DNA of 64,000 bases from Ignavibacteriae bacterium HGW-Ignavibacteriae-1 (GTDB lineage: Bacteria; Bacteroidota; Ignavibacteria; Kapaibacteriales; UBA2268). How positions within the stretch are numbered: the first letter of the stretch is position 1; every line of letters starts with the position of its first letter. The stretch covers positions 1 to 64,000 of the forward strand of contig PGYU01000012.1 of the NCBI GenBank assembly GCA_002839825.1, in the 5' to 3' direction. Below are positions 45,004 to 54,406 of the stretch, in pieces. A program made the position numbers and the translations under genes. The notes under the pieces are model-generated. The model ran no database searches, was not told where the DNA came from, and saw only the letters and a list, made by a program, of their open reading frames with translations.

Positions 45004-45954
45004 ATGAAAATCAATTTCCTAAAATTATTGTTTGTTCTATTGGTGGCTGTGTTGATGGTTTCTTGCTCGAAGGAAGAAAGCAAAACTGAAGATACAGGCA
45101 AATTGAAAATTGTAGCTACAACGGGCATGATTGACGATGCTATCAAAAATATTGGCGGCGATAGAGTCGAAATCATCAAAGTAATCTGCGGACCCGGCGT
45201 TGACCCGCATTCTTACGTGCCGAGCGTGTCTGATGCCGAAGCAATAATCAATGCGGATTTGGTTTTTTACAATGGAGTCGGTCTCGAAGCTAAAATGGGG
45301 GATATTCTCGAATCGAAAAGCGCCGACAAATCATTTGCAATTGGCGATGCAATTCCGATTGACAGCTTGATTGACATCAATCCCGATGATAATATCGAAG
45401 ATTACGACCCGCATATTTGGAATAATCCTTTGATTTGGAAATATTCTATTCAACGAATTATTGATGTATTAGTAGATAAAGACCCGCTGAACGCCAACTT
45501 TTACAAGGACAGAGGCGCCGATTACCTTCGAGATGTTTTTGATGCGTATAATTATGCACTTTACAAGTACCAGCAAATCCCTGACGAAAATAGAATCCTC
45601 GTCACCGGGCATGACGCTTTCAGATATTTTTCTCGAGCTTATAGCTTCCAGGTGAAGGCTGTTCATGGCATCACAACTGAAACTGAAGCCGGAATCAAAG
45701 AATTACGCGAACTTGCTGATTATGTAGTTGATAAAAAAGTACACGTATTATTTTTTGAAACTATGGTGAACAATAAGTCTGTAGAAGCTTTGCGAAATGC
45801 AGTTCAAAGCCGTAACCATGATATTAAAATTTCCGATAAACCGCTTTATTCGGATGCTTTGGGCGACGTATCGCCGGTGGATACCTACATTGGGATTATT
45901 AAATACAATGCAGATTTGATACAAAATGAACTTACATCAGGCCACAGTGAATAA
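45004..45954 (+). CDS. Metal (Zn/Mn-type) ABC transporter substrate-binding lipoprotein
   Basis: The 316-residue protein has a lipobox (LLVAVLMVSC; lipidated Cys21) and belongs to the TroA/ZnuA/MntC cluster 9 family. Expected ligand positions are the His of DPHSYVP, the His of DPHIWNNP, a residue in the GITTETEAG segment and the Asp of YSDALG. The His-rich loop of typical ZnuA is absent, so Mn or Fe is as likely as Zn. It is first in a four-gene operon, and its end overlaps the ATPase gene by 29 bp. Confidence 0.93.
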   Translation: MKINFLKLLFVLLVAVLMVSCSKEESKTEDTGKLKIVATTGMIDDAIKNIGGDRVEIIKVICGPGVDPHSYVPSVSDAEAIINADLVFYNGVGLEAKMGDILESKSADKSFAIGDAIPIDSLIDINPDDNIEDYDPHIWNNPLIWKYSIQRIIDVLVDKDPLNANFYKDRGADYLRDVFDAYNYALYKYQQIPDENRILVTGHDAFRYFSRAYSFQVKAVHGITTETEAGIKELRELADYVVDKKVHVLFFETMVNNKSVEALRNAVQSRNHDIKISDKPLYSDALGDVSPVDTYIGIIKYNADLIQNELTSGHSE

Positions 45955-46696
45955 TTTGCCGGCAATCGAGATAAATGATTTAACGGTTGCATATAACGAC
46001 AAACCCGTACTATGGGATATTGATTTGTCAATTCCGCAAGGAGTTATAATGGGCATAGCGGGACCTAATGGCGCCGGCAAGAGTACATTGATTAAATCAA
46101 TTCTCAAATTGGTCAAACCTATTGCCGGAAAAATTAAAATTCTCGGGGAAGATTACGATAAAGTTAGAAAAAAAATCGCATACGTACCTCAGCGTTCGGC
46201 GGTAGATTGGGATTTCCCTGCTACTGTATTTGACGTCGTAATGATGGGAACATACGGGCAATTAGGCTGGTTCCGCCGACCCGGCAAAATTCAAAAAGCA
46301 TTAGCATTTGATGCTATTCAACGCGTAGGAATGGAGGAATATGCCGACCGACAAATCAGTCAACTTTCCGGCGGACAGCAGCAGAGAACTTTTATAGCGC
46401 GTGCTTTAGTCCAAAATGCCGATATATTTTTGCTTGATGAACCATTTGCCGGAATAGATGCGAAAACTGAGAAATCAATAATGCAAATTTTCCGTGAATT
46501 GAAAGCCGAAGGCAAGACAATCGTTGCTGTGCATCATGAATTAATAACTTTGAGTCATTATTTCGATATGATAACTGTGTTGAACATTAAGATTTACGCA
46601 AGCGGTAAAGTCGAAGATGTTTACAAGAAGGAAATCATTTACGAAGCATATGGCGGACATTTCAATTTTACGCAAAATGATTCAATTATAGATTGA
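45926..46696 (+). CDS. Metal ABC transporter ATP-binding protein
   Basis: The 256-residue ATPase powers uptake with the two permeases that follow. Walker A is GPNGAGKST, the signature is LSGGQQQRTFIARAL and Walker B is IFLLDEPFAGID. It matches the ZnuC/TroB/MntB group, including VPQRSAVDWDFPATV with the conserved DWDFP segment. The ATG at 45926 lies inside the end of the binding-protein gene, and its stop overlaps the next start (TGATG), indicating tight translational coupling. Confidence 0.94.
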   Translation: MNLHQATVNNLPAIEINDLTVAYNDKPVLWDIDLSIPQGVIMGIAGPNGAGKSTLIKSILKLVKPIAGKIKILGEDYDKVRKKIAYVPQRSAVDWDFPATVFDVVMMGTYGQLGWFRRPGKIQKALAFDAIQRVGMEEYADRQISQLSGGQQQRTFIARALVQNADIFLLDEPFAGIDAKTEKSIMQIFRELKAEGKTIVAVHHELITLSHYFDMITVLNIKIYASGKVEDVYKKEIIYEAYGGHFNFTQNDSIID

Positions 46697-47844
46697 TGGA
46701 ATTTATCCACGACATATTTTATGATTATACAATCCGAAACGTAGCTCTGGGTTCTTCGATTTTGGGAATTGTTGCCGGAGCGTTCGGTAGCTTTGCCTTT
46801 TTGCGAAAGGAAAGTTTAGCCGGAGACGTAGTGGCACATTCAGCGTTACCCGGAATTGTATTAGCATTCCTACTCAGCTTTTTAATCACAGGCAGTAGTA
46901 GTAAGAGTTCTTTGATTCTTATTCTCGGAGCAACTATTACGGGATTTCTGGCTATGCACTTTTCGTCCCGATTGATGAACGTAAGCAAAATCAAATCCGA
47001 TAGCTCGATGGGGATTATGTTAGCGGTATTTTTCGGATTGGGCATATTTTTGCTTTCATTGATTCAACGTAGAAATATTCCCGGCAAATCAGGATTGGAG
47101 GATTATATTTTCGGGAGTGCATCAACGCTCACACACAGCGACGTAAATATTATATCCATTTTCGGCATTCTGACTATTTCGGGTTTAATAATTTTTTGGA
47201 AAGAATTCAAATTGCATACTTTTGACAGGACTTTTGCTCATTCGCTTGGGTTCAACTCAAAGTTGTTAGATGCGATGATGGTATCGTCTATTGTTATAGC
47301 AATTATTATTGGCTTGCAATCGGTTGGTGTAATATTGATGGTAGCGATGATTGTTACTCCTGCCGCAGCAGCTCGGCAATGGACTAATAAACTATCAACT
47401 ATGGTCATCATCTCTGCTTTTATTGGCTTGGTAGCAGGTTTGAGCGGAGCGCTAATTTCGGCTACTGTCCAAAAGTTACCAACAGGACCCGTAATTGTGC
47501 TAATACTCGTGCTGATTTTTGTCATTTCGATATTATTCTCCCCAAATAGAGGGCTTATCGCAGAGTTAATCAAGGGTTTTGCCCGAAAACAAAGAATCAG
47601 ACTGAGCTTAGTACTTGTGGATTTGTACCAACTCAAAATACATCACAATGACGACTATAATGTGGGTCACAGTGCCAATGTATTGCTAACGATGCACGAG
47701 CAGAAATTCAATGTCCGAAAGAGTTTGATTTTATTGTCAGAATTGGGCTTAGTTAGAAATATGAACGGCGATGTTTGGGTTTTGACTGAAAAAGGACTCA
47801 AGAAAGCTGAATCCATTTTAAATACAAAAGGTGAACTGATATGA
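46696..47844 (+). CDS. Metal ABC transporter permease with C-terminal winged-helix-like extension
   Basis: Residues 1 to about 275 are a cluster 9 ABC-3 permease with around eight helices and the typical GDVVAHSALPGIVLAF and MIVTPAAAARQWTN segments. The last 90 or so residues are soluble: after RKQRIRLSLVLVDLYQL comes an HTH-like part (NVRKSLILLSELGLVRNMNGDVWVLTEKGLKKAESIL), which resembles a DtxR-type winged helix without the metal-binding and SH3 domains. Permease-HTH fusions are known for some manganese and iron systems. The ATG at 46696 is used; a TTG three bases upstream is the alternative. The end overlaps the next permease gene by four bases. Confidence 0.92.
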   Translation: MEFIHDIFYDYTIRNVALGSSILGIVAGAFGSFAFLRKESLAGDVVAHSALPGIVLAFLLSFLITGSSSKSSLILILGATITGFLAMHFSSRLMNVSKIKSDSSMGIMLAVFFGLGIFLLSLIQRRNIPGKSGLEDYIFGSASTLTHSDVNIISIFGILTISGLIIFWKEFKLHTFDRTFAHSLGFNSKLLDAMMVSSIVIAIIIGLQSVGVILMVAMIVTPAAAARQWTNKLSTMVIISAFIGLVAGLSGALISATVQKLPTGPVIVLILVLIFVISILFSPNRGLIAELIKGFARKQRIRLSLVLVDLYQLKIHHNDDYNVGHSANVLLTMHEQKFNVRKSLILLSELGLVRNMNGDVWVLTEKGLKKAESILNTKGELI

Positions 47845-48686
47845 TAAGCCTAATGGTATTGCTCATAGGGCTATTGACGGCGATTGCATGTGCAATACCC
47901 GGTACCTATTTAGTTCTCAGGCGAATGTCTATGATGAGCGATGCAATTAGCCATTCAGTTCTGCCGGGTATTATCATTGCTTTTTTGATAGTATTGGATA
48001 GGTCATCGCCATTTATAATCTTAGGTGCAGCCTTATCAGGCTTACTAATGGTATATCTGACAGAGCTAATCAGCCGCTCCAAACTTGTCAAAACAGATGC
48101 CTCGATTGGGCTTGTTTTCCCGGGATTATTTTCAATTGGCGTAATTTTAATTTCCATGCAAATGTCAAGTGTGCATTTTCACGAACATAGTGTCTTAGTT
48201 GGTGATATTACGCTTTCTGCGCTAAATAATTTAGTGATAGACGGTGTGGATTACGGTCCCAAATCCTTATATATACTTGGTTCGGTGATTATGATTAACT
48301 TGTTATTTATCATAATATTTTTTAAAGAATTGAACATCACAACTTTCGACCCGCAGATTTCTGCTGTACTCGGGTTTAAAAATTTGACATTGCATTACTT
48401 GTTTATGACAATCGTATCAATTACTGCGGTAGCCTCATTCGATGCAGCAGGTTCGATTTTGGTGATAGCACTGTTTATAGTTCCCGCTGCAACTGCTCAT
48501 TTGTTTACGCGCACGGTGATTAGTATGATTGTATGGGCAATTATTTTTGCCATAATTTCATCTATTTCGGGGTTCTACCTTTCGATTTATTTTGATGCAG
48601 CAGTTTCAGGCGGTATAGCAGTAATGTGCGGAGTAGTTTTCTTGCTTACATTGTCCTTGGTAAAATTAAAAGCAATTAGAGTGTGA
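47841..48686 (+). CDS. Second metal ABC transporter permease
   Basis: The 281 residues form an ABC-3 family integral membrane permease with about eight helices and the family segments RMSMMSDAISHSVLPGIIIAF and ALFIVPAATAHLFT. It lacks the C-terminal extension of the preceding permease. Two different permeases with one ATPase match the TroC/TroD arrangement of Treponema-type Zn/Mn importers. The gene overlaps its upstream neighbour by four bases and precedes the signalling genes by only 20 bp, so the metal operon might read into them. Confidence 0.94.
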   Translation: MISLMVLLIGLLTAIACAIPGTYLVLRRMSMMSDAISHSVLPGIIIAFLIVLDRSSPFIILGAALSGLLMVYLTELISRSKLVKTDASIGLVFPGLFSIGVILISMQMSSVHFHEHSVLVGDITLSALNNLVIDGVDYGPKSLYILGSVIMINLLFIIIFFKELNITTFDPQISAVLGFKNLTLHYLFMTIVSITAVASFDAAGSILVIALFIVPAATAHLFTRTVISMIVWAIIFAIISSISGFYLSIYFDAAVSGGIAVMCGVVFLLTLSLVKLKAIRV

Positions 48687-48705
48687 CAATTTCGACTGAT
48701 TACTT

Positions 48706-50688
48706 ATGAACTTAAAAAAACAAATAATAATCGCAGCAATATTGATTTCATTATCAAGTTGGAATTTGAGTTGGGCAGACAGAGAATCGAACACGATTTT
48801 AATACTCGAAGCCGAAGCCAATTTCGATGATAACGTTCTCGAAGCATACGACTTGACAAAGGGAATCATACAGACTCTAAGAAATGAAAATGATACACTC
48901 AATTTAGCAAAAGCATATCATTTATTGGGTATGTCATATTATGTGATGAATAACCCCTTCAAATCACACCTTTATCATGACTCCTCAAGAATTGAATATA
49001 CAAAGCTTAAAGACACAACTAAAGTTTATGAGTTGCTCGTTATTTCGGCAAAAATCGCCCGAGAAGCCCAAGAATACGACGCTGCCAAATCGTATTTGGA
49101 TTTGTTGTTCAATTCGCAACTTCCTGAAAATTTCAAAGCATATTATTCGGCAGCGACTTCGGAAATGGCATTGATTTATGAGGAAACGGGAGATATACCT
49201 GCAGCTGAAACCGAATTCAATAAAGCATTAGATTTCAACAAAGCAAATGATTTCAAATCAAATTATGCCCGTAACCTATTAGATTTAGCTCGAATTTACC
49301 GTACACAATTGCAAAATGATGCAGTATTTGAAATATTGCGTCAAGCAGAGATTCAATACCGACATTTAGCCGATAGAGACGGCTTGGCAGAGACTTATAC
49401 GATATGGGGTGAAACTTCATACGACATTGGTGATTTAGAAACTGCTAAGGATAAATTACAAAAAGCTGAAACTATTTTAGTTGAAATCAACCATTTGTCA
49501 ATGCTAAAGAGAGTGCTTTATGCACTGTATTTATTAGAACTGAAAAATGAAAATCCCACACAAGCGCTTGTTTATTTGGAAAATTATTCTAAAATTTTGA
49601 CTGAAGAGATAAAATCGAGTTCGCCACTACGAGAGATGAACAAACGATTAAATCTTGAACAAATAAAACGTGCAATATCGCAAGATAAATTATCCGAAAT
49701 CGAACTTGCGAACAGTAACATGGAACTTCAGATGCAATTGAAAGAGAGCATGTTGACCAACCAAAGGCAAACAATCTATTATATTTCACTGTTTCTGGGA
49801 TTGTTTATTATCATATTGATAATTCTTTTCATCTTATTCGGTTCCAAAAAGAAAAGTAATGCATTATTAGAAGAGAAAAACCAAAGGCTTGAATCCGTCA
49901 ATGAGCTACTGAATAAACAAAATGAGACAATCGTCGAGCAAACAGAACGAATCATGGACAGCATCAATTATGGTCTTACGATTCAAAATGCGATGCTACC
50001 GTCGGTGGCTTACATTAAAGAATTATTCACTGAGAATTTCGTTTTTTTCAAACCGAAAGATGTAGTTTCGGGAGATTTTTATTGGTTTAAAAAAGTAAGT
50101 GGCATACGTTTTGCGGCTGTTATTGACTGTACAGGTCATGGAGTGCCCGGAGCATTTATGTCCATGATTGGTAACACTTTGCTGAATGAAATTGTAGTGA
50201 ATGATTTGGTCTCAAATCTGGCTGAAATTTTAAATGAATTGGACAAAAGGGTAAGCCATTCATTGCAAAATGCCGAAAATTATGTTGTAAACGATGGAAT
50301 GGATGTTTGTTTGATTAGCGTAGATGAATTCGGAAATGTAAATTTTGCAGGTGCGAGGCGACCCGTTTACATTGTTCGTGATAGTGAAATTTTGGAAATC
50401 AAGGGTGAACAACAGTCTATTGGCAGTTTTTCAGGAGACTTGAAATATACATTACATGAATTGGGAAATCAACAAACCTCGATGATTTATCTGACAAGCG
50501 ATGGCTTTGCAGACCAAAATAATGATGTAAACAAAAAATACAGCACAAAGAAACTAAAAAATTTGTTATATTTGTTATCTCAAAAAGGTGCCGAAGAACA
50601 ATTAAACATTATTAATCAAGAGTTCGAGGACCACATTGGAAACGAACGACAAAGAGATGATATCACCATAATCGGATTAAGGATCTGA
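48706..50688 (+). CDS. Membrane-bound TPR sensor with cytoplasmic PP2C/SpoIIE phosphatase
   Basis: The 660-residue protein has a signal peptide (MNLKKQIIIAAILISL), a periplasmic array of tetratricopeptide-like helices at about 30-330, one transmembrane helix at about 350-373 (YYISLFLGLFIIILIILF), a coiled coil at about 375-415 and a SpoIIE-type PP2C phosphatase at about 430-660. Metal-binding aspartates are in SGDFYWFKK, VIDCTGHGVPGAFMS, TSDGFADQ and RDDITII. By position and family it should play the role of SiaA, dephosphorylating the SiaC-like protein in response to a periplasmic signal. It is four bases from the SiaB-like gene. Confidence 0.88.
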   Translation: MNLKKQIIIAAILISLSSWNLSWADRESNTILILEAEANFDDNVLEAYDLTKGIIQTLRNENDTLNLAKAYHLLGMSYYVMNNPFKSHLYHDSSRIEYTKLKDTTKVYELLVISAKIAREAQEYDAAKSYLDLLFNSQLPENFKAYYSAATSEMALIYEETGDIPAAETEFNKALDFNKANDFKSNYARNLLDLARIYRTQLQNDAVFEILRQAEIQYRHLADRDGLAETYTIWGETSYDIGDLETAKDKLQKAETILVEINHLSMLKRVLYALYLLELKNENPTQALVYLENYSKILTEEIKSSSPLREMNKRLNLEQIKRAISQDKLSEIELANSNMELQMQLKESMLTNQRQTIYYISLFLGLFIIILIILFILFGSKKKSNALLEEKNQRLESVNELLNKQNETIVEQTERIMDSINYGLTIQNAMLPSVAYIKELFTENFVFFKPKDVVSGDFYWFKKVSGIRFAAVIDCTGHGVPGAFMSMIGNTLLNEIVVNDLVSNLAEILNELDKRVSHSLQNAENYVVNDGMDVCLISVDEFGNVNFAGARRPVYIVRDSEILEIKGEQQSIGSFSGDLKYTLHELGNQQTSMIYLTSDGFADQNNDVNKKYSTKKLKNLLYLLSQKGAEEQLNIINQEFEDHIGNERQRDDITIIGLRI

Positions 50689-50691
50689 GCA

Positions 50692-51225
50692 ATGATAGAC
50701 TTACACGAATACTACGACACAGCCAACAGGCATAACGTACTGCTTTCATTCAAAGGAGCTTTATCGCAAGAAATTCTTGTAGAAATGGGCAATATTGTAA
50801 AGAACAGGGTTAATCTGAACAAAAAATTGAAGAAACTCTTCTCGATTTTTGTCGAACTTTCTCAAAATATTATGCACTATTCTTCAGAACGTGTACTAAT
50901 TGATGGGAAAGAAATCGGCGTTGGAATAATTCTTTTCACCGAAAATGATACCAATTTTACGATTTATTCCGGCAACATGGTGGACACTCAAGGCGTTCGA
51001 TTTTTGACCGACAAAATTGATAACTTGAATGCGATGAATGACGACCAACTCAAGGACACCTATTCAACAAGTTTGCATGCCGATAGACCTGTAGAAAGCA
51101 AAGGTGCCGGATTGGGCTTGATTGAAATTGCCCGAAAAGCTTCAGGGAAAATTTCGTACAATAAACACAAAAAAGATGCTAAAAATACTTTTGTAACCAT
51201 CAAAGTTCAAATTGATAAGGAGTAA
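50692..51225 (+). CDS. SiaB-like serine/threonine protein kinase (HATPase family)
   Basis: The 177-residue protein matches the SiaB/DUF6272 family, whose Pseudomonas member phosphorylates SiaC. The ATP-binding fold is visible: an N-box-like segment ELSQNIMHYSSE and a G-box-like segment KGAGLGLIEIARKASG, as in anti-sigma-factor kinases. Between an upstream phosphatase and the SiaC-like gene, this is the kinase arm of a partner-switch. It should be cytoplasmic. Specificity is inferred from context. Confidence 0.88.
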   Translation: MIDLHEYYDTANRHNVLLSFKGALSQEILVEMGNIVKNRVNLNKKLKKLFSIFVELSQNIMHYSSERVLIDGKEIGVGIILFTENDTNFTIYSGNMVDTQGVRFLTDKIDNLNAMNDDQLKDTYSTSLHADRPVESKGAGLGLIEIARKASGKISYNKHKKDAKNTFVTIKVQIDKE

Positions 51226-51229
51226 ATGA

Positions 51230-51601
51230 ATGTCTGACTTAAATCTTGGTAAAACAAAAACTACACCGTCCATTGAATTCAATGGCGCTACGGGTAAACT
51301 TATCATTGCAGGAGAATCTTATCCTGAAAATTCTGCAGAATTTTACAAACCGGTTTTCGGGTGGTTGAACAATTATATGGAAATGAAACGCGAAATTGAG
51401 TTTTCATTCAAGCTGACTTATTTCAATACAAGTTCTTCAAAATCAATACTTGATATTATCGAGGTATTGGAAAATTATCACCAAACAGGCGGCAAAGTCT
51501 CCTTGAATTGGTATTTTGAAGAAGAAGATGATGATATCGAGGACAGCGGAATTGAATTTACTTCCGATTTGACTTTACCATGTAAATTAATTCCTTATTA
51601 A
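51230..51601 (+). CDS. SiaC-like regulatory phosphoprotein (DUF1987)
   Basis: The 123-residue protein matches DUF1987/SiaC. The conserved N-terminal region reads TTPSIEFN, then GKLIIAGESYPENSAEFY. The phosphorylation site of Pseudomonas SiaC (Thr68) corresponds to Thr67 in LTYFNTSSSKS. The remainder has an STAS-like strand-helix pattern and an acidic loop, EEEDDDIED. In Pseudomonas, unphosphorylated SiaC activates the diguanylate cyclase SiaD. No diguanylate cyclase gene lies here, so the output partner is not visible. It is four bases downstream of the kinase gene. Confidence 0.9.
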   Translation: MSDLNLGKTKTTPSIEFNGATGKLIIAGESYPENSAEFYKPVFGWLNNYMEMKREIEFSFKLTYFNTSSSKSILDIIEVLENYHQTGGKVSLNWYFEEEDDDIEDSGIEFTSDLTLPCKLIPY

Positions 51602-51609
51602 AGATTATT

Positions 51610-52632
51610 ATGGGTTTAGATAAGCATCTTCACGAAATTGACATCAACGTATTCCCGGGTGAATACAATAGGCTTCGAAGCATAATAGATTCCATTGAGC
51701 AACAATATGGAACTGATGCTTCGAAGAATGTTCATATTGATGAACTTGTTAGTGAATATGCGAAAATACTCAAGCAAACCGCCAAAATTGTAAGAATTAG
51801 CGACAATAATCAGCAAAAACTAAGAAATGCGCGCCAAAAGCTCGAAGAACAAAACGAAGTCATTTCAGGCAAAAACAAAGAACTCAATAAGGCAAACAAT
51901 AAGATTTTGTTAGAACTTAAACGAGCTGCGGAATATGTCAGAAGTATGATTCCGGAACCTGCGGCATTCGATTCCCACAAGCTCAAAATTGATTGGTCAT
52001 TTATACCTTCGCTCCATCTGGGTGGCGATTTGTTAGGATTCAAGCATTTAGACGACGAGCATTTTGCACTTTATTTATTAGATGTATGCGGGCATGGTGT
52101 TAGGTCAGCATTGTATTCAGTTTCTGTCGTGAACACAATCAATAATGCTCATATGACCGGAATTGATTACCGTGATCCGGGCGAATTGCTCAATGCACTC
52201 AACCAGCAATACCAAATGAAGGACCATGATAATTTGTACTTCACAATTTGGTACGGCGTCTATAATCATAAAACGAAAATGTTGAGCTACTGTGCTGCAG
52301 GACATCCTCCTGCATTTTTGCTTGACCAAAATTTAGCCCTAACGCAACTTGGCTCCGATAATTTTTTTATTGGAATCATCAAAGAGACTAATTACAAAAG
52401 TGAACAAGTCGAAATCGTTCCGCCGGCAAATCTTATGATTTATTCCGACGGAGCATACGAAATTCCGATTGACGGCGACGAAATGATGACGATAGACCAA
52501 TTTGCCGATTTCATTTATGAATCTTTCAAAGCAAACGAAGATATCAAAGATATCTACGATAAATTAGTAGTACTGTACGATAACAACCCACTTGACGACG
52601 ACTTTTCAATTCTTAAGGCTTCATTTCGTTAA
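51610..52632 (+). CDS. Soluble PP2C/SpoIIE phosphatase with coiled-coil N-terminus
   Basis: This 340-residue protein has an N-terminal coiled coil at about 60-110 (NARQKLEEQNEVISGKNKEL) and a SpoIIE-type PP2C phosphatase after it. Metal ligands are expected in LHLGGDLLGFKHL, LLDVCGHGVRSALYS, YSDGAYEIP and LDDDFSIL. It has no signal peptide or membrane helix. It is the second phosphatase of the module and lies eight bases after the SiaC-like gene. It might act on the same phosphoprotein under a different signal. Confidence 0.9.
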   Translation: MGLDKHLHEIDINVFPGEYNRLRSIIDSIEQQYGTDASKNVHIDELVSEYAKILKQTAKIVRISDNNQQKLRNARQKLEEQNEVISGKNKELNKANNKILLELKRAAEYVRSMIPEPAAFDSHKLKIDWSFIPSLHLGGDLLGFKHLDDEHFALYLLDVCGHGVRSALYSVSVVNTINNAHMTGIDYRDPGELLNALNQQYQMKDHDNLYFTIWYGVYNHKTKMLSYCAAGHPPAFLLDQNLALTQLGSDNFFIGIIKETNYKSEQVEIVPPANLMIYSDGAYEIPIDGDEMMTIDQFADFIYESFKANEDIKDIYDKLVVLYDNNPLDDDFSILKASFR

Positions 52633-52664
52633 TAGCCTCATGTTACATCAAATAAATTAAAACA

Positions 52665-54341
52665 ATGTCAGAAGATAACAAAATCATCTTTTCAATGATT
52701 GGAGTGAGTAAAACTTTTCCTCCAGCAAAAAAGGTACTAAATGATATTTATTTATCGTTTTTCTATGGAGCCAAAATCGGTATAATCGGTTTGAACGGCT
52801 CCGGTAAGTCAACTTTACTCAAAATTATAGCAGGCGAAGAGCAATCCTACGACGGGAAAGTCACTTTCTCGCCCGGCTATAATGTCGGGTTTTTGCATCA
52901 AGAGCCCGAATTGGACGAAACCAAAACCGTAATCGAAATAGTCCGCGAGGGAGTCCAACCAATAATGGATTTGCTCAACGAGTACGAAGCCATCAGTGCA
53001 AAATTTGCTGAGCCGATGGATGACGATGAGATGCAAAAAGTAATCAATCGCCAAGGCGAGCTCACAGACCAATTAGACCGTCACGATGCATGGGAAATTG
53101 ACAACAAGTTAGAGCGTGCAATGGACGCTTTGCGATGCCCCGAAGGCGATATGCCGATTAAAATCTTGTCCGGTGGTGAAAAAAGACGCGTCGCACTTTG
53201 CAGATTACTTTTGCAAGAACCGGAAATTTTATTGCTTGATGAGCCTACCAACCACCTTGACGCAGAATCCGTTCAGTGGCTCGAGCAACATCTTAACCAA
53301 TACAAAGGAACTGTCATCGCTATCACCCATGATAGGTACTTCCTCGATAATGTTGCAGGATGGATATTAGAATTAGATAGGGGCGAAGGCATTCCTTGGA
53401 AAGGGAATTATTCGTCATGGCTCGACCAAAAAGCAAAACGCTTAGAGCAAGAGGGCAAAACCCAAGATAAGCGCATTAAGACACTCGAGCGCGAACTCGA
53501 ATGGGTCAGAATGTCGCCAAAAGCCAGACATGCAAAATCTAAAGCCAGATTGGGTGCATATGAAAACCTATTGAACGAGGACGTAAGGCAAAAAGAAGAA
53601 AAGCTCGAGCTATTCATACCGAATGGTCCGAGATTGGGCAATAATGTAATCGAAGCAAAATCGGTCACCAAAGGCTATGGCGATAGGATTTTATTCGAGG
53701 ATTTGAATTTCTCGCTACCGCCAAATGGAATCGTCGGAGTAATCGGTCCAAACGGCGCCGGGAAAACGACGCTTTTCAAACTAATTCTTGGAATTGAAAA
53801 TCCGGATGCGGGCACGTTTACAATCGGCGAAACCGTCAAAACCGCATACGTTGACCAGCAACACACCGCCATAGACCCCGAAAAAACAGTCTTTGAGCAA
53901 ATCACCGGCGGACTCGAATCCATGACTTTGGGAAATAAAACGATAAACTCGCGCTCCTACGTTGCGAAATTCAATTTCTCCGGTGGCGACCAGCAGAAGA
54001 AATGCGGCACACTTTCGGGCGGTGAACGTAATCGCTTGCATCTTGCAATTACCTTGAAAGAGGAAGGAAACGTGATTTTGCTTGACGAACCGACAAACGA
54101 TATTGACATCAACACCTTGCGTGCATTAGAAGAGGCAATCGAAAATTTTGCAGGTTGCGCAGTGGTAATATCCCATGATAGGTGGTTCTTAGACAGAATT
54201 GCAACCCATATACTCGCATTTGAAGGCGATTCCAAGGTATATTTCTTCGAAGGCTCTTTCACCGAATATGAAGAAAATCGCAAAGCCAGAATCGGCGACA
54301 ACACGCCCCACAGAATCAAATACAAAAAATTGGTAAAGTAA
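52665..54341 (+). CDS. ettA: Energy-dependent translational throttle protein EttA (ABC-F)
   Basis: EttA is a soluble ABC-F ATPase that binds the ribosomal E site and gates the first elongation steps according to ATP/ADP. The 558 residues match E. coli EttA (555). Two ATPase cassettes are seen: GLNGSGKST with LSGGEKRRVALCRLL, and GPNGAGKTT with LSGGERNRLHLAITL. The interdomain linker carries the EttA-specific segment ELEWVRMSPKARHAKSKARL, and the first-domain arm region is present near residues 95-140. It starts 32 bases after the phosphatase gene and ends with a strong terminator. Confidence 0.96.
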   Translation: MSEDNKIIFSMIGVSKTFPPAKKVLNDIYLSFFYGAKIGIIGLNGSGKSTLLKIIAGEEQSYDGKVTFSPGYNVGFLHQEPELDETKTVIEIVREGVQPIMDLLNEYEAISAKFAEPMDDDEMQKVINRQGELTDQLDRHDAWEIDNKLERAMDALRCPEGDMPIKILSGGEKRRVALCRLLLQEPEILLLDEPTNHLDAESVQWLEQHLNQYKGTVIAITHDRYFLDNVAGWILELDRGEGIPWKGNYSSWLDQKAKRLEQEGKTQDKRIKTLERELEWVRMSPKARHAKSKARLGAYENLLNEDVRQKEEKLELFIPNGPRLGNNVIEAKSVTKGYGDRILFEDLNFSLPPNGIVGVIGPNGAGKTTLFKLILGIENPDAGTFTIGETVKTAYVDQQHTAIDPEKTVFEQITGGLESMTLGNKTINSRSYVAKFNFSGGDQQKKCGTLSGGERNRLHLAITLKEEGNVILLDEPTNDIDINTLRALEEAIENFAGCAVVISHDRWFLDRIATHILAFEGDSKVYFFEGSFTEYEENRKARIGDNTPHRIKYKKLVK

Positions 54342-54364
54342 TCTGTTTTGTATTTCAAATTTCC

Positions 54365-54405
54365 AGATGTGCCACACCTGCCAAGGTGTGGCACATCTAT
54401 TTTTA
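54365..54405 (+). terminator. Intrinsic terminator of ettA
   Basis: A perfect 15-bp stem pairs AGATGTGCCACACCT (54365-54379) with its inverted copy (54384-54398) around a 4-base loop, then ATTTTTATG follows. It lies 24 bases after the ettA stop codon. Confidence 0.93.
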
Positions 54406-54406
54406 T

